From contig CM048750.1 of NCBI GenBank assembly GCA_026315105.1, positions 260,205,151 to 260,269,150 on the forward strand: a stretch of 64,000 bases of DNA. Direction: 5' to 3'. This stretch comes from Locusta migratoria. Lineage: Eukaryota; Arthropoda; Insecta; Orthoptera; Acrididae. Under the pieces are notes generated by a model. The model was not told where the DNA came from. It did no database searches and was given only the letters and a program-made list of their open reading frames with translations. Made by a program: the position numbers and the translations under genes. Positions within the stretch are counted from its first letter, which is position 1. Each line of letters begins with the position of its first letter. Shown here piece after piece: positions 10,009-20,322 of this stretch.

Positions 10009-11459
10009 ATTTGTTGTTATAGTGATGTTGTGGTCTTCAGTCCGCAGACAGCTCTTCACACTAGACTGTTCTGTGCAAGCCTATGCTTCTGAGAATACGA
10101 ACGGAAACTTTCATCCATTTGAATTTGCTTACTGTACTCGTTCCTCTACGATTTTTACCGCACACACATTTCCTTCTAATGCTAAATTGACAAGTCCTTG
10201 ACGTCTCAGAGCGTCTCCCACTAACCTATTCATTCTCTTAATCATGATATGCCAAAAACTCCTTTTCTATCCAATTCGGTTAAGTATCTATTCATTAGTT
10301 ACGTGATCTACGCATCTAATCTACATGATTCGTCTGTACCACCACGTTTCGAAAGCTGCAATCATCTTTTTGTCTGAACTCCTTGTCTTCCACGTTTCAC
10401 TCCCATACAATGCTACAATCCAGACAAATGCTTTCAGAAAGTACTTCCTAACATTTAAACTAATATTGGATGTCAACAAATTTCGCTTCTTCAGAAACGC
10501 CATTCTGCATTTTATATTTCCTTTATTTCGACTTTCAGAAGTTATCTTGCTACCCAAATAACAAAACTCATACGCGGCGGAGTGGCCGAGCGCAATGAGG
10601 CGCTATGCTATGATGCGCGAGGTCGTTCCCCATCCAGGCTTTGATTCCGCCCTTGAGCATGGATGTTTGTGCTGTCTTTAGAATAAGTTAGTTCATAAGT
10701 AGTTGGTAAGTTTAGGGACTGATGACCTTGTAGTTAAGTCCCATAAGCTTAACAAACTTTTTGTTTTTAACAAAACTCAGCTACTACATTTATTGTCTCA
10801 TTACCTAATTTAATTCCTTCAGCATCACCTAATTTTCTAACATTACATTCCTTACTCTTGTTTAACTCCTGTTGATGTTCATCTTATACCTTCCTTTCAA
10901 GATACTGCCCATTCCTTTTGATTGTTCTTCCAGGTCGTTTGCTGTCTGACAGAATTACTATGTCATCAGAAAACCCCAAAGTTTCTATTTCTTCTCCCTG
11001 AACTTTAATTCCTTCTCCAATTTTCTCCTTGCATCTCTTCACAACTTGCTAAATGCACAGATTGAACAACATTGTGGAAAGTCCACAACTTTGTCTTACT
11101 CCCTTCCCAAGTACGGCTACTATTTCATGCCCTTCGACTCTAGTAAGAGCTGTGTGGTTTTTGTACAAGTTGAGTATAACTCTTCGCTCCCAACATTTCC
11201 CCCCCCCCACCCTTTACCTTCAGAATTTGGAACAGTGTATTGAGGTCACCCTTGTCAAAATCTTTCATCGGATCTACAAATGCTAAAAACTTAGGTTTGC
11301 CGTTGCTTAACCTATCTTCTAAGAAAAGTCGTAATGTATACCTCCCATGTAATTACATTTTTCCTAAATCCATGCTGATCTTCCTCAAGGTGGGATTCAC
11401 CAGTTTTTCCAGTCGTCTGTAAATAATTCGTGCTAGTATTGTGCTACCATCACGTATTA
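10009..11459 (-). pseudogene. LINE family A, copy a (minus strand), interrupted by a SINE
   Basis: The minus strand carries decayed RT-like sequence: KCRMAFLKKRNLLTSNISLN, VRKYFLKAFVWIVALYGSET and FETWWYRRIM, with further RT palm-side sequence to about 11450 in broken frames. The 3' end (low coordinate) begins with TTGTTGTTA and GTGGTCTTCAGTCCG, the reverse complement of the family 3' terminus GACTGAAGACCAC plus AAC repeats. A SINE at 10571-10767 splits it. Copy b starts directly after its 5' end. Confidence 0.85.
10571..10767 (+). mobile_element. SINE (S1 family) inside LINE copy a
   Basis: The head GGCGGAGTGGCCGAGCGC is followed by the S1 body (GACTGATGACC, then TTAAGTCCCATAAGC). The 12-bp TSD TAACAAAACTCA is exact at 10559-10570 and 10768-10779. 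It lies in opposite orientation to its LINE host. The B box is weakened (TTTGATTCCGC). Confidence 0.93.
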
Positions 11460-11583
11460 AAATGTTGATGTTGTTGTGGTCTTCAGTACGTAGACAGGGT
11501 TGATGCAGCTCTCCACGCTATACCGTGCTGTGCCTCTTCATCTGAGAATACGTTCGGCAACCTACATCCTCTCGAATCTGCTT

Positions 11584-12129
11584 GATTTGATTTGATTTTT
11601 CCAGGGAAGCCAAAACAGTCTTGGTCGAACCCGCCACTGCCCACACTGAAACTAAGTTTATTGTGCGGTATCGCTCCCTGTATATCTAGTAAAGCCAACC
11701 ACTGCCCTTGAACAGTGCAAGGAGTCCCTTCACCAGTTCTTTATTAGACACAATTTCTTCGGGTCTGGTTGTCCCAAATGTTCTGTGCCTTTTACTCTCC
11801 AAGGCAATGCATTCGAAGATTAGATGCGATGCAGTTTCATCACCATCACAGATCCTACATTTAGGGTCCTCTTCTGTTATTCCCATTGTATGTAGGTGTT
11901 TTTTGAAATTCCCATGGCCTGTCAGCAATCCAACCATGAGTCTAATCTCTCTCCTGTTCAGGCCCAGGATTGCAGAGCTTCTTTTAAAACACGGCTTTGG
12001 CATCATTACCTTGCCATGTTTTTGTTGATGGACTTTGGTCCAATATTCTACGTGCTGTCTTCTGGGGAAGTTACGTAGCTCCAATTTAATCATTGCCTTG
12101 GTGATTGTCAGGACAGGTTCCGGTCCATT
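11584..12129 (-). pseudogene. 5'-truncated LINE 3' end (family F) nested in copy b
   Basis: The minus-strand frame 11686-12093 (about 135 residues) contains LNRREIRLMVGLLTGHGNFK and a finger CRICDGDETASHLIFEC. This is the GHxxxxxHL ... C-x2-C-x7-H-x4-C pattern that follows the RT/RNase H region in I/LOA/R1/jockey-group LINEs. The low-coordinate end has GATTTGATTTGATTTTT, a simple-repeat tail when read on the minus strand. The 10-bp TSD GAATCTGCTT is exact at 11574-11583 and 12130-12139. The reading frame is unusually open for this region, suggesting a fairly recent insertion. Confidence 0.88.
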
Positions 12130-13138
12130 GAATCTGCTTACTATATTCGTCCCTCGGTCTCCCTCTACGATTTTTACCCCACATGCTTCCTTCTAATGCT
12201 AAGTTGACAATTCCTTGATGTCTCAGAATGTGTCAAACCAATCTATCCCTTCTCTTAGTCAGGATATGCCGGAAACTGCGTTTCTCCGCGATTCGGTTAA
12301 GCACCTCCTCATTAGTCTCATTAGTTACTTGATGTACCCATCTAATTTTGATGATTCGTCTGTAGCACCACATTTCAAAAGCTTCTATCATCTTTTTATG
12401 TGATCTCCTTATCGTCCACGTTTCACTCCCATACAATGCTACACTCCAGACAATTGCTTTCAGGAAGGACTTTCTAACATTTAAATTAATATTGGATGTT
12501 AACAAGTTTCGCTTCTTTAGACACGCTTTTCTTCCCATAGCCATTCTGCATTTTATATCTTCATTACATCGTCCATCAGATGTTATCATGCTACCCAAAT
12601 AACAAAATTCATCTACTACTTTTATAGTCTCAATACCTAATCTAATTCATTCAGCATCGACTGATTTTCTGACATTGCATTCCATTATTTTCGTTTTACT
12701 CTTGTTAATGTTCATCTTATATCTTCATTTCAAGACACTGTCCATCGCATTCAATTGCTCTTCCAGATGTTTTGCGGTCTCTGACAGAATTACTATGTCA
12801 TTAGCAAACAGCAATTTTTTCATTTCTTCTCCCTGCAGTTTAATGTCCTTTACAAATTTCTCCTTCCATTCCTTCACTGCCTGCTCAATGTAAAGATTGA
12901 ACAAAACCGGGGAAAGGCTAAAACCCTGTCTTACTCCCTTTCCAACCTATTCGTCCCTTTCTAGCCCTTCGACTCTAATAACCGATGTCTGGTTTTGTAT
13001 AAGCTGAATATAAATCTTCGCTCCCTATATTTTACCCCTGCTACCTTCAGAATTTGGAATAGTGTATTCCAGTTGACACTGTCAAAAGCTTGTTCCAAAT
13101 CGACAAACGCTAAAAACGTGGTTCCCTCTCCTTAGCCT

Positions 13139-13796
13139 GTTGTTGTTATGGTCTTCAGTCCCGAGACTGATTTGATGCAGCTCTCCACAATACCCTATCC
13201 TGAGCAAGCTTTTTCATCTCCTCATAAGAACGACAACGCACATCCACTTGAATCTGTTTACATCTCTTGGTCTCCCTCTGCGATTTTTACCCCACACACT
13301 TCCCTCCAATGCTAAATTTACGATTCCTCGATGTCTAAGAATGTGTCCTACCAAGCGATCCCTTCTTTTAGTCAGGGTATGTCAAAAATTCCTATTCTCA
13401 CCAATTCTGTTCAGTGCCTCTTCATTAGTTATGCGATCTACCCACCTAATCTTCAGCATTCTTCTGTAGCACCACATTTCAAAAGCCTCTATCCTCTTCC
13501 TGTCCGCACTGCTTATCGTCCATGTTTCACTCCCGTACAAGGCAACACTCCACACAAATGCCTTCAGAAAAGACTTCCTTACAGTTAAATTAATATTCGA
13601 TGTTAGCAAATTTCTCTTTTTCAAAAATGCTTTTCTTGCCATTCTGCATTTTATATCCTCTGTACTGCGACCATCATTTGTTATTTTACTGCCCAAGTAA
13701 CAAAACTTATCTACCTCCTTTATTGCTTCGTTATCTAATCTAATTCCTTCAGCATCACCCGATTTTCTTAGACTGCGCTCCATTACCCTAGTTTTG
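13139..13796 (-). pseudogene. LINE family A, copy c, nested in copy b
   Basis: The minus-strand frame 13382-13783 reads NEAIKEVDKFCYLGSKITND, then KCRMARKAFLKKRNLLTSNI, LYGSETWTISSADRKRIEAF and RWVDRITNEEALNRIGEN. This is the C-terminal RT/thumb region of family A. The 3' end is at 13139 (GTTGTTGTTATGGTCTTCAG) and the copy is 5'-truncated at 13796. The 11-bp TSD CTCCTTAGCCT at 13128-13138 and 13797-13807 is exact. Copy b has the same family on both sides, so this is a self-family nested insertion. Confidence 0.9.
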
Positions 13797-13979
13797 CTCC
13801 TTAGCCTATCTTCTAAGATAAGTCGTAATGTGAGTATTGCCTACTGTGTTCTTACATTTCTCCTAAATCCAAATGATAGTTCTGTAATTTTCACTTACGT
13901 CTACACTTGCTTTCTTACGAAATGATATTACTGCTGAACAGCAACCTTCACAGATTTGGCACCACTTTCCGTTTACACT

Positions 13980-14460
13980 CGTACGCCACCTGAATTGCGC
14001 CGCAATTTCAGTGATGAGCGAAGTGCGTTGTTTTGTGGGACCCGCATGTGAGTGACGCGTGGCTGGTGCTGGGTGGGTGAGCAGCGGCGCGGGCACAGCC
14101 GCGCTCGGCGTTGTTTTGTTTGCAGACGGCGTCAAGTGTGGCTCACACTCGAGGGGCGGGAAGTAGGGCCGGTCACGGGAAGTGCGTATGCGCGCCGCCA
14201 GGATGGCTTTCTTTATCTGCCGGCGCGGCGACGGGGACGGCTTTCCCGACAAAAGGTTGGGAAACAGCCGGAAGCAGCGTCTGCCAGACAGCGCGGCCGC
14301 TGCCGCTGCCTTTGTCCAGACACGTCGCGTCGCACGAAGCGCTCCCTGAAAGCGGCCAGCCACGCAGAAACAAGACCGCTCTGACGACGTCCCACGCTGC
14401 ACTACTGCTCCGAACGACTCCAGCGCCTCCAGCGGCGGTCGCTTTCACGAGTTCTTATAT
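13980..14460. promoter_or_regulatory. CpG-rich island, possible promoter-type DNA
   Basis: This block is far richer in G, C and CpG than its AT-rich surroundings, with many GCGC/CGCG steps and an NRF1-like TGCGTATGCGCGC near 14183. Open frames of up to 179 codons cross it on both strands, but their content (Ala/Arg/Pro-rich) follows the base composition and shows no domain. It could be an unmethylated promoter or part of an unknown GC-rich repeat. No TSS can be placed. Confidence 0.4.
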
Positions 14461-15244
14461 CCCAGGCAAAAATTTCTTTCCTTCCAATGAAATTCGCTGT
14501 TACATTATCCAATGAACGACGACTTTGGAAAGTGACGTGAGAACGATATTCCTTCCATGTCACAGATGCCATCTTGATTTGCCATATATCTCACAGTTTT
14601 GGTTTTATAATTCGCAGTAAACAGTTTCAGGGCTTCAGAAAATTGTAGATGAATTACAAAATCATATCTGGATCAATTTATTATAACTAAATGTAATGAA
14701 AATCATATTAACCAAACATGTGGGAACTGATATACAAATCATAAAGAGCAAGATGGCGTCGAGTCGCTGTAGCGTAATGGGTAGAGAGTGCTGGATTACC
14801 AAAGAAGAGGTGCTGTGTCACAGAATAACATATACAGAGGAGCAGCCCCCCTTAAACCACTGTCCTACGCTCCCCTCGTAGTTCCGTAAGACGCTAGCAG
14901 GTGTCAGGCGGTTCGCTGGCTTAGGGTGTCTCTCGCACGTCAGAAGGTAGCGTGGAGGGGAGGCTGAGGGGAGAGCTCGTGCCGCCTGCCACGAGGCTAC
15001 GGCTGTGTCCGGTGTGCCGGCGTTTGAGGGGAGGTGGTGGTGGGGACAGCCGCTACCTGCCGCCTGCTCTGGCCAGTTTAAAGGGCTGCTTCTGACCGCA
15101 GCGCCATCATGGGACATCTTACGGAACTGCTGGAAACTCTCCCTCCCCGCACCCCTGAGCGTAGGACCGGGCCCTTACGGAGGTTTCCCGTCTGCATATA
15201 TTTGTCTGCGGCTGTGTTCATTTCGTTTCCCGGCCGTATCACCA
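14461..15244. other. Unassigned stretch, CpG-rich from about 14870
   Basis: AT-rich to about 14750, then CpG-rich with GGTGTGCCGGCG and CCGCACCCCTGAGC-type blocks to 15240. Short overlapping frames on both strands; no domain recognised. It may be continuous with the island at 13980-14460. Confidence 0.4.
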
Positions 15245-15412
15245 ACCGGGCGCCGTGGCTCAGCGCGCCCGGTCAGAGGGCTCAACGCCCTCTGTAATAA
15301 AAAAGCTGAGCCACCAACACACCAAAAAAGAAGGAACAAAAACGATCAGTGTCCGCAAGGAAGAGAAGTGAAAAAAGAAAAAGAAAAGAAAAGAAAAAAA
15401 AGCTCCACAAAA
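15245..15412 (+). mobile_element. Probable SINE of a second family (S2)
   Basis: The unit contains GCCGTGGCTCAGCGCGCCCG, GGTCAGAGGGC and CCCTCTGTAATAAAAAAGC followed by GAGCCACCAAC and A-rich DNA. I recognise the GGCTCAGCGC ... AGAGGGC ... CTCTGTAATAAAAAA order as an orthopteran SINE-type unit; this is recall, not an alignment. The body ends in A-rich sequence (15360-15412). No TSD found. Confidence 0.45.
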
Positions 15413-15630
15413 AAGAGAAGATTTTTTAAAATCTTATCGTTTGTAACACATTGTAGAAGTTATTTATCCACAGCACTTTGTGGGATTTTCTTATTCACAT
15501 AACAGTATTATGTTATTCAGTAATCTTACGTGCTGTCTATAGGAGTTGGTGACATCGATTTGGTGACTCATGTGTGACTGATCAACGAATAATGAAATTA
15601 CTGGTGCAAGCGGTACGATCAGCAATGACA

Positions 15631-15829
15631 AAAATGTTCAAATGTTTGTAGAGTCTATGGGACTTAACTACAGGGTCATCAGTCCCTAAACTTATAAACT
15701 ACTTATGAACTACTTACGAACTAGGACGGCACAAATATCCATGCCCGAGGGGGGATTCGAACCCCCGACCGTAGTGGCCGTGCTGACCGTGACTGGAGCG
15801 CCTCAGTCACCTCGGCCACCGCGGTCGGC
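15631..15829 (-). mobile_element. SINE (S1 family)
   Basis: A complete minus-strand copy: the reverse complement has a tRNA-like head ending GGGGTTCGAATCCCC-type and the body GACTGATGACC to ACATTTGAACATTTTTG. The 11-bp TSD CAGCAATGACA is exact at 15620-15630 and 15830-15840. The clean ends and perfect TSD suggest a young insertion. Confidence 0.95.
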
Positions 15830-15984
15830 CAGCAATGACATTTGTGTTCTTCCTTCTCACAAATATTTGTTCCAAATATGTTGAGGTTTTCGATAATATT
15901 TTTGAAGACAAAACTATGCGAACGTTTAAATTGCTGCTACAGTAAGTGAAACGAGTGTAAATGACATTTAGGCCTACTCTATTG

Positions 15985-16200
15985 GCTAGTCAGAAAGATT
16001 TTGCTATTTATTTCCGAATATTTCGTGATTTCCGAGCGTATGCAAATGCTGATATTTCTTGTTTTTCCCCAATATTTTGCTGCTTAGTTTCGAATATATC
16101 GCGATTTCCGAATGTGTGCTTAGCCCGATATTCTTTACTTGTCACCAATATTTGGTACTTCATTTCTGAATATGTCACGATTACAGTGTGTGAGGTTAAC
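15985..16200. repeat. Diverged tandem repeat, period about 76 bp, ~2.7 copies
   Basis: Units starting near 16001, 16077 and 16152 share TTGCT-x-TTA-TTTC-GAATAT-TC-CGATTTCCGA-type sequence and a following GATATTCTT segment. The units are clearly diverged. No coding role seen. Confidence 0.6.
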
Positions 16201-16545
16201 TAAGATACTATCAGGATAAATTTAATTTCTGTTTCAAGTGTTTACAAAATACTCAGAACAATGTCGTCTGCTGACATCTCTACATCCGTACTGCATGAAC
16301 GTTTTAAACCTTTGCCTAATGCCAACAGGTAGTATCTCTGGGAAAGATTTTTTCGCTTGGGATACAAACGCACGTGTCGCTTTCAGCATAGACCAAAGAT
16401 AACATCGAATGCGCGTGTCCCACCGAGATATAAAAGAGGGGAGATAACTTGGCGTCAAAAATATGAAGCCAACGCCCACCATCTTAGGTGGTCCAAAACA
16501 TTAAGCAAAGGCAAAACAGTCAACAATCCAAAGATTCGTTTGAAC

Positions 16546-18130
16546 CAAGGAGGTTAGAATAAAGATAGATGGCATTATCTATGCCAAGCATATACGTCAG
16601 TTGAAGCGGACAGACCCGAACTGGGCAACTTTTATTGGCCATTAGAAGGGTACTCTGGAAAGGACAGTTAATCCCAAACTCGAACTGGGCAACTTCCCTT
16701 CGCAGGTAGCAGAACGGTCCGACCCAAGGCGTTCCTGGCCCTCACTGAACTCGTCACTCCCGTGAATGACACCAGCTTGCTGACATCTGTGTAGAATCAC
16801 ATAGTGTTTCGTTTTGTACTTCTGTTTAGTCATGGAAGCCAATAATACGGCAGAAAGTCACAATTTGCAACGTGTTATTAGTGATCGTGGTAATACACAT
16901 TTGATCTGTGACGGTTATAATTTCAAACCTTACAGAAGAGTTGTAGCAACGGAAGAACGAGGATGGCGATGCTGCGGCAAACGTTCTCGGTGTGCTGTTA
17001 AGTTATTTACAGTAGGCAGCGAATGCATAATATATTATCGCGTAGGAAGGCACGCATAACCACGCACCTTTTGCAGAAGACTTGTTAAAGATAAGAATGG
17101 TATAGAATTCTCAAAAACAACAGGCGACGCTTTGGTTGAAAGACCATCAAAGCTGATACGCAATGCAGTTGATGCGAATCCAAAGACCTTGAACACATTA
17201 ACAAGGAAGGACGTAAGGTTTATTTGTAACAATATTATTCGCACTCGCATAAAGAGTGCCGAAGTCGGTGATGGAAGTGCAGATTTCTTTGTCACAAATG
17301 GTGGTGACAACTACAGAAGGCGAGGACTTTGTTCTTAATAATGGCATGGAAAATGGACATGTTGTTTTCCCAACCGTCTCAAATCTACAGTATTTGTGTC
17401 AGCAGGAAACTATATTGATGGATGGTACTTTTCAGTACGCATAGAAATCCTTTTTTTCAGTTATTCACGGTCCACAGTTACACATCTTTGTATTTGTATA
17501 TAGTTTATTTTTTATATCTTGATCCTTGGCACAGCACTGACGTTATTTCTTAAGAACTCTACAAATAGGGACAGAGGTTGCATAGTTGGCAAGTTTAGAT
17601 TTGGAAGCATTTTGCGAGATTGTGCAGTCGGTCTGCCAGTAGCAGGTAAAAGTTGCCCAGTTCGTGCGTGCCTCGGGGGGCACTTTGGGGACAGTTGCCC
17701 AGTTCGAGTCTTCCGTTTATCACCAACAGGTAGAAGTTGCCCAGTTTGGACGAGCCCGTTGAAGCCTATCCGCCATCTTGGTCAGTTTTGGAATGTTATT
17801 ACTCCGTTAAAATCATGCGTTAAGTCGACCCTCTTAATGCATTGAACTAGCAGTCACTGCAAAGTATGTACTTTCAAACAATGTACTTTCTTGAATAAAT
17901 AGCAGCAAATAATCATTATAATATATTTAAAAACTTAATTTTTAACGGCTAATTTTTACTCCTTTAAGACGCTGAACATCACGCAAAACCGTCGGACATT
18001 TTATTACTGTTTTAAGTGACATAAAACATTAGCTCTACAATACGAACAGTCATCAAAAACGTAGCAATATGGCGGAGGCAGGCTTCACTTTGTCAGCGTA
18101 AGGGCGTCTCCCTGTATTCTAACCTCCTTG
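16546..18130 (+). mobile_element. Mutator-like element (MULE), about 1.6 kb, decayed
   Basis: The ends are CAAGGAGGTTAGAAT and, on the right, its inverted copy ATTCTAACCTCCTTG. The flanks GTTTGAAC (16538-16545) and GTTTAAAC (18131-18138) form an 8-bp TSD with one mismatch. Inside are a FLYWCH-like segment and a MULE-type LMDGTF motif. Subterminal motifs GAACTGGGCAACTT occur twice near the left end (16618-16631, 16682-16695) and in inverted orientation near the right end (17650-17663, 17734-17747, plus a related copy at 17692-17706). The MITE at 7083-7401 shares the same termini. The element is non-functional because its coding part is short and broken. Confidence 0.8.
16832..17520 (+). pseudogene. 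FLYWCH / MULE transposase remnant
   Basis: From the ATG at 16832 the frame reads to a stop at 17059 and includes LICDGYNFKPYRRVV, GWRCCGKRSRCAVKLF and IIYYRVGRHA, then a frame change gives HNHAPF. This W-x-C ... C-x-A ... H-x-H layout is that of FLYWCH-type fingers. Further on, frame 17256-17444 reads LQYLCQQETILMDGTFQYA, the first catalytic Asp region of MULE transposases (MDGTF), followed by a stop. The second Asp, the CHxxE region and the Glu are not seen, so more than half of the catalytic domain is missing. At least two frameshifts occur. In intact relatives the protein cuts and joins DNA at the TIRs in the nucleus. Confidence 0.72.
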
Positions 18131-18138
18131 GTTTAAAC

Positions 18139-18480
18139 ACCATAACGCTTGACTAGGCGTGGTCCTGTTAGGACTTTCTTCGACCTGACTTACCGAGCCA
18201 ATTATAGGGGGACCTACAGTTTAACGTGGATTCCGAACTGGGCGCATGATCCATTTCTCCCGCAGTAAGAAAAATGGAACTCAATCCTCCCGAGCCCGCA
18301 AGGGCCCGTAAAAGGAGTGGACTCATTCTTTCCGTGGCCCGTTCAAGCAGGTTGCTCGAGACCAGAATGTATCGCCAGGCCTTTATATGTTCAAGCATAT
18401 GTTTCTGCATTGTCCAGTAAAGTATTAGTGAACATCTTCACCACTCGTCAGCAATTCCGTCAGAATTTTCCGGCTAGAAT
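18139..18480. other. Unassigned stretch
   Basis: No supported gene or terminal repeats. A GAACTGGGCG motif near 18235 resembles the MULE subterminal motif but lies outside the element ends. Confidence 0.45.
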
Positions 18481-19630
18481 TCAGACGATAAACGGATATT
18501 CATTGGACAAATATATTATACTAGAATTGACATGTGATTTTCACGCAATTTGGGTGCATAGATCCTGAGAAATCAGTACCCAGAACAACCACCTCTGGCC
18601 GTAATAACGGCCTTGATACGCCTGACTATTGAGTCAAATAGGACGTGGATGGCGTGTACAGCTACAGATGCCCATGCAGCTTCAACACGACGCCACAGTT
18701 CATCAAGGGTAGCGACTGGAGTATTCTGACGAGTCAGCTGCTCGACCACCATTGACCAGACTTTTCTAGTGGTACGATATCTGGAGAATGTGCTGGCCAG
18801 GTCAGCAATCAAACATTTTCCGTATCCAGAAAGGCCCGCACAGGACCTGCAACATGCGGACGTGTATTATCCTGCGGAAATGTATGGTTTCCCAGGGATC
18901 GAATGAAGGGTAGAGCTGCTGGTCATAACACATCTGAAATGTAATGGCCACTGTTCGAAGTGCCGTCGAAGCGAACAAGAGGTGACTGAGACATGTAACC
19001 AATGGCACCCCATACCATCACGCTGGGTGCTACGCCAGTATGGCGATGACGAATACATGCTTCCAATGTGCGTTCACCACGATGTTCCCAAACACGGATG
19101 CGACCATCATGATGCTGTAAACAGGACCTGGAGTCATCTGTAAAAATGACGTTTTGTCATTCGTGCACCCAGGTTCGTCGTTGCGTACACCATCACAGGC
19201 GCTCCTGTCTCAGATGCAACGTCAAGGGTAACCACAGCCATGGTCTCCGAGCTGCTGCAAACGTCGTCTAAATGTTCGTGTAGATGGTTGTTTAGTTGTT
19301 GTCTTACAAACGTCCCGATCTGTTGACTCAGGGATCAAGATGTGGCTGCACGATCCGTTACAGCCATGTGGATAAGATGCCTGTCATCTCGACTGCCAGT
19401 GATATGAGGCCGTTGGGTTCCAGCACAACGTTCCATATTGCCCTCCCGAACCTACAGATTCCATATTCTGCTGACAGTCATTGGTTAGCAACCAACGCGA
19501 GCAGCAATGTCACAATACGATAAACCGCAATCGCGATAGGCTACAATCAGACCTTTAAGTCGGAAACCTGTTGGTACTTATGTCTCCTCCTTACACGAGG
19601 CATCACAAAAACTTTTCACCAGGCATCGCC

Positions 19631-19822
19631 GGCCACGGAGGCCGAGGGGACTGAGGCGCTCCAGTCACGGTCTGCACGCCCACTATGGTTGGGGGTTCAA
19701 ATCCCCCCTCGGGCATGGATATTTGTGCCGTTCTTAGTCTTAAGTAGTTCATAAGTAGTTTGTAAGCTTAGGGACTGATGACCCCGTAGTTAAGTCCCAT
19801 AAGTTCTACAAACATTTGAACA
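19631..19822 (+). mobile_element. SINE (S1 family) inserted in the Tc1-like element
   Basis: The head is GGCCACGGAGGCCGAGGGG, the B box is GGGTTCAAATCCCCC, and the body ends ACATTTGAACA. A 15-bp exact TSD TCACCAGGCATCGCC lies at 19616-19630 and 19823-19837. The interrupted sequence is the 5' region of the Tc1-like element. Confidence 0.96.
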
Positions 19823-19937
19823 TCACCAGGCATCGCCAGGTAACTGCCGTTTGTGTATGAGAAATCGGTTGGAAACGCGCCAACCATGTGTGAATGCTCT
19901 GAAAAGCTAATCATTTGCATATCACAGCTTGTTCTTC

Positions 19938-20143
19938 AAATGTTCAAACTGTTCAAATGTTTGTTAAGCTTATGGGACTTAACTACGGGGTCATCAGTCC
20001 CTAAACTTACAAACTACTGATGAACTACCTTATACTAAAGACGGCACAAACATCCATGCTCGAGGGGGATTCGAACCCCCGACCGCAGTGGCCGTGCAGA
20101 CCGTGACTGAAGCGCCTCAGTCTCCTCGGCCACCGCGGCCGGC
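19938..20143 (-). mobile_element. SINE (S1 family), second insertion in the same Tc1-like element
   Basis: Minus-strand S1 copy with head (reverse complement) GCCGGCCGCGGTGGCCGAGG. The exact 11-bp TSD GCTTGTTCTTC lies at 19927-19937 and 20144-20154. It sits only 115 bp from the previous SINE and in the opposite orientation. Confidence 0.95.
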
Positions 20144-20322
20144 GCTTGTTCTTCCTGTCGGTTAAATTTCGCGTCTGTTTTTAAAAAATACTTTTTTCGG
20201 TATTTTTGGAAATTCAACCATCAAGGGGGTTAAATTGGAGAGGGGATGTTTTTCGAAAGTGTTTTGCTATTAAGGCAATTTTGAAACTACAACCACATTA
20301 TGTGGTATATGTTTTCTTGGTG

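Larger units (their letters stand above)
11461..13885 (-). pseudogene. LINE family A, copy b, carrying two nested LINE insertions
   Basis: The minus-strand copy starts at its 3' end (TGTTGTGGTCTTCAGTACG) and continues through RT-like sequence such as VNKFxYLGS-type neighbours, KAFLKKRNLLTSNI-type and LYGSETWTIRRSHKK motifs near 12233-12598, to about 13885. Two later insertions split it: a different LINE at 11584-12129 and another family A copy at 13139-13796. Removing them in thought gives one collinear copy; both insertions have matching TSDs. Stops and frameshifts are frequent. Confidence 0.85.
18481..20178 (-). mobile_element. Tc1-like element with decayed transposase and two nested SINEs
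   Basis: The minus strand encodes pieces of a Tc1-type DDE transposase. 18573-18812 gives VWSMVVEQLTRQNTPVATLD and ELWRRVEAAWASV, the C-terminal helix region after the catalytic Glu/Asp. 18802-19008 contains the preceding region, with RIIHVRMLQVL in place of the usual DNAxPH box. Helix-turn-helix-type sequence lies at 19300-19560. Without the SINEs at 19631-19822 and 19938-20143 the element is about 1.3 kb, close to the normal size of this group. Outer boundaries are approximate (about 18481 and 20178), and I could not confirm TIRs. Frameshifts and stops make it inactive. Confidence 0.8.

Noticed and set aside
13863..14402. 179-codon minus-strand frame in CpG-rich DNA
   Set aside because: Ala/Arg/Pro/Ser-rich text without domains; other strand and frames are also open, as expected from high GC.
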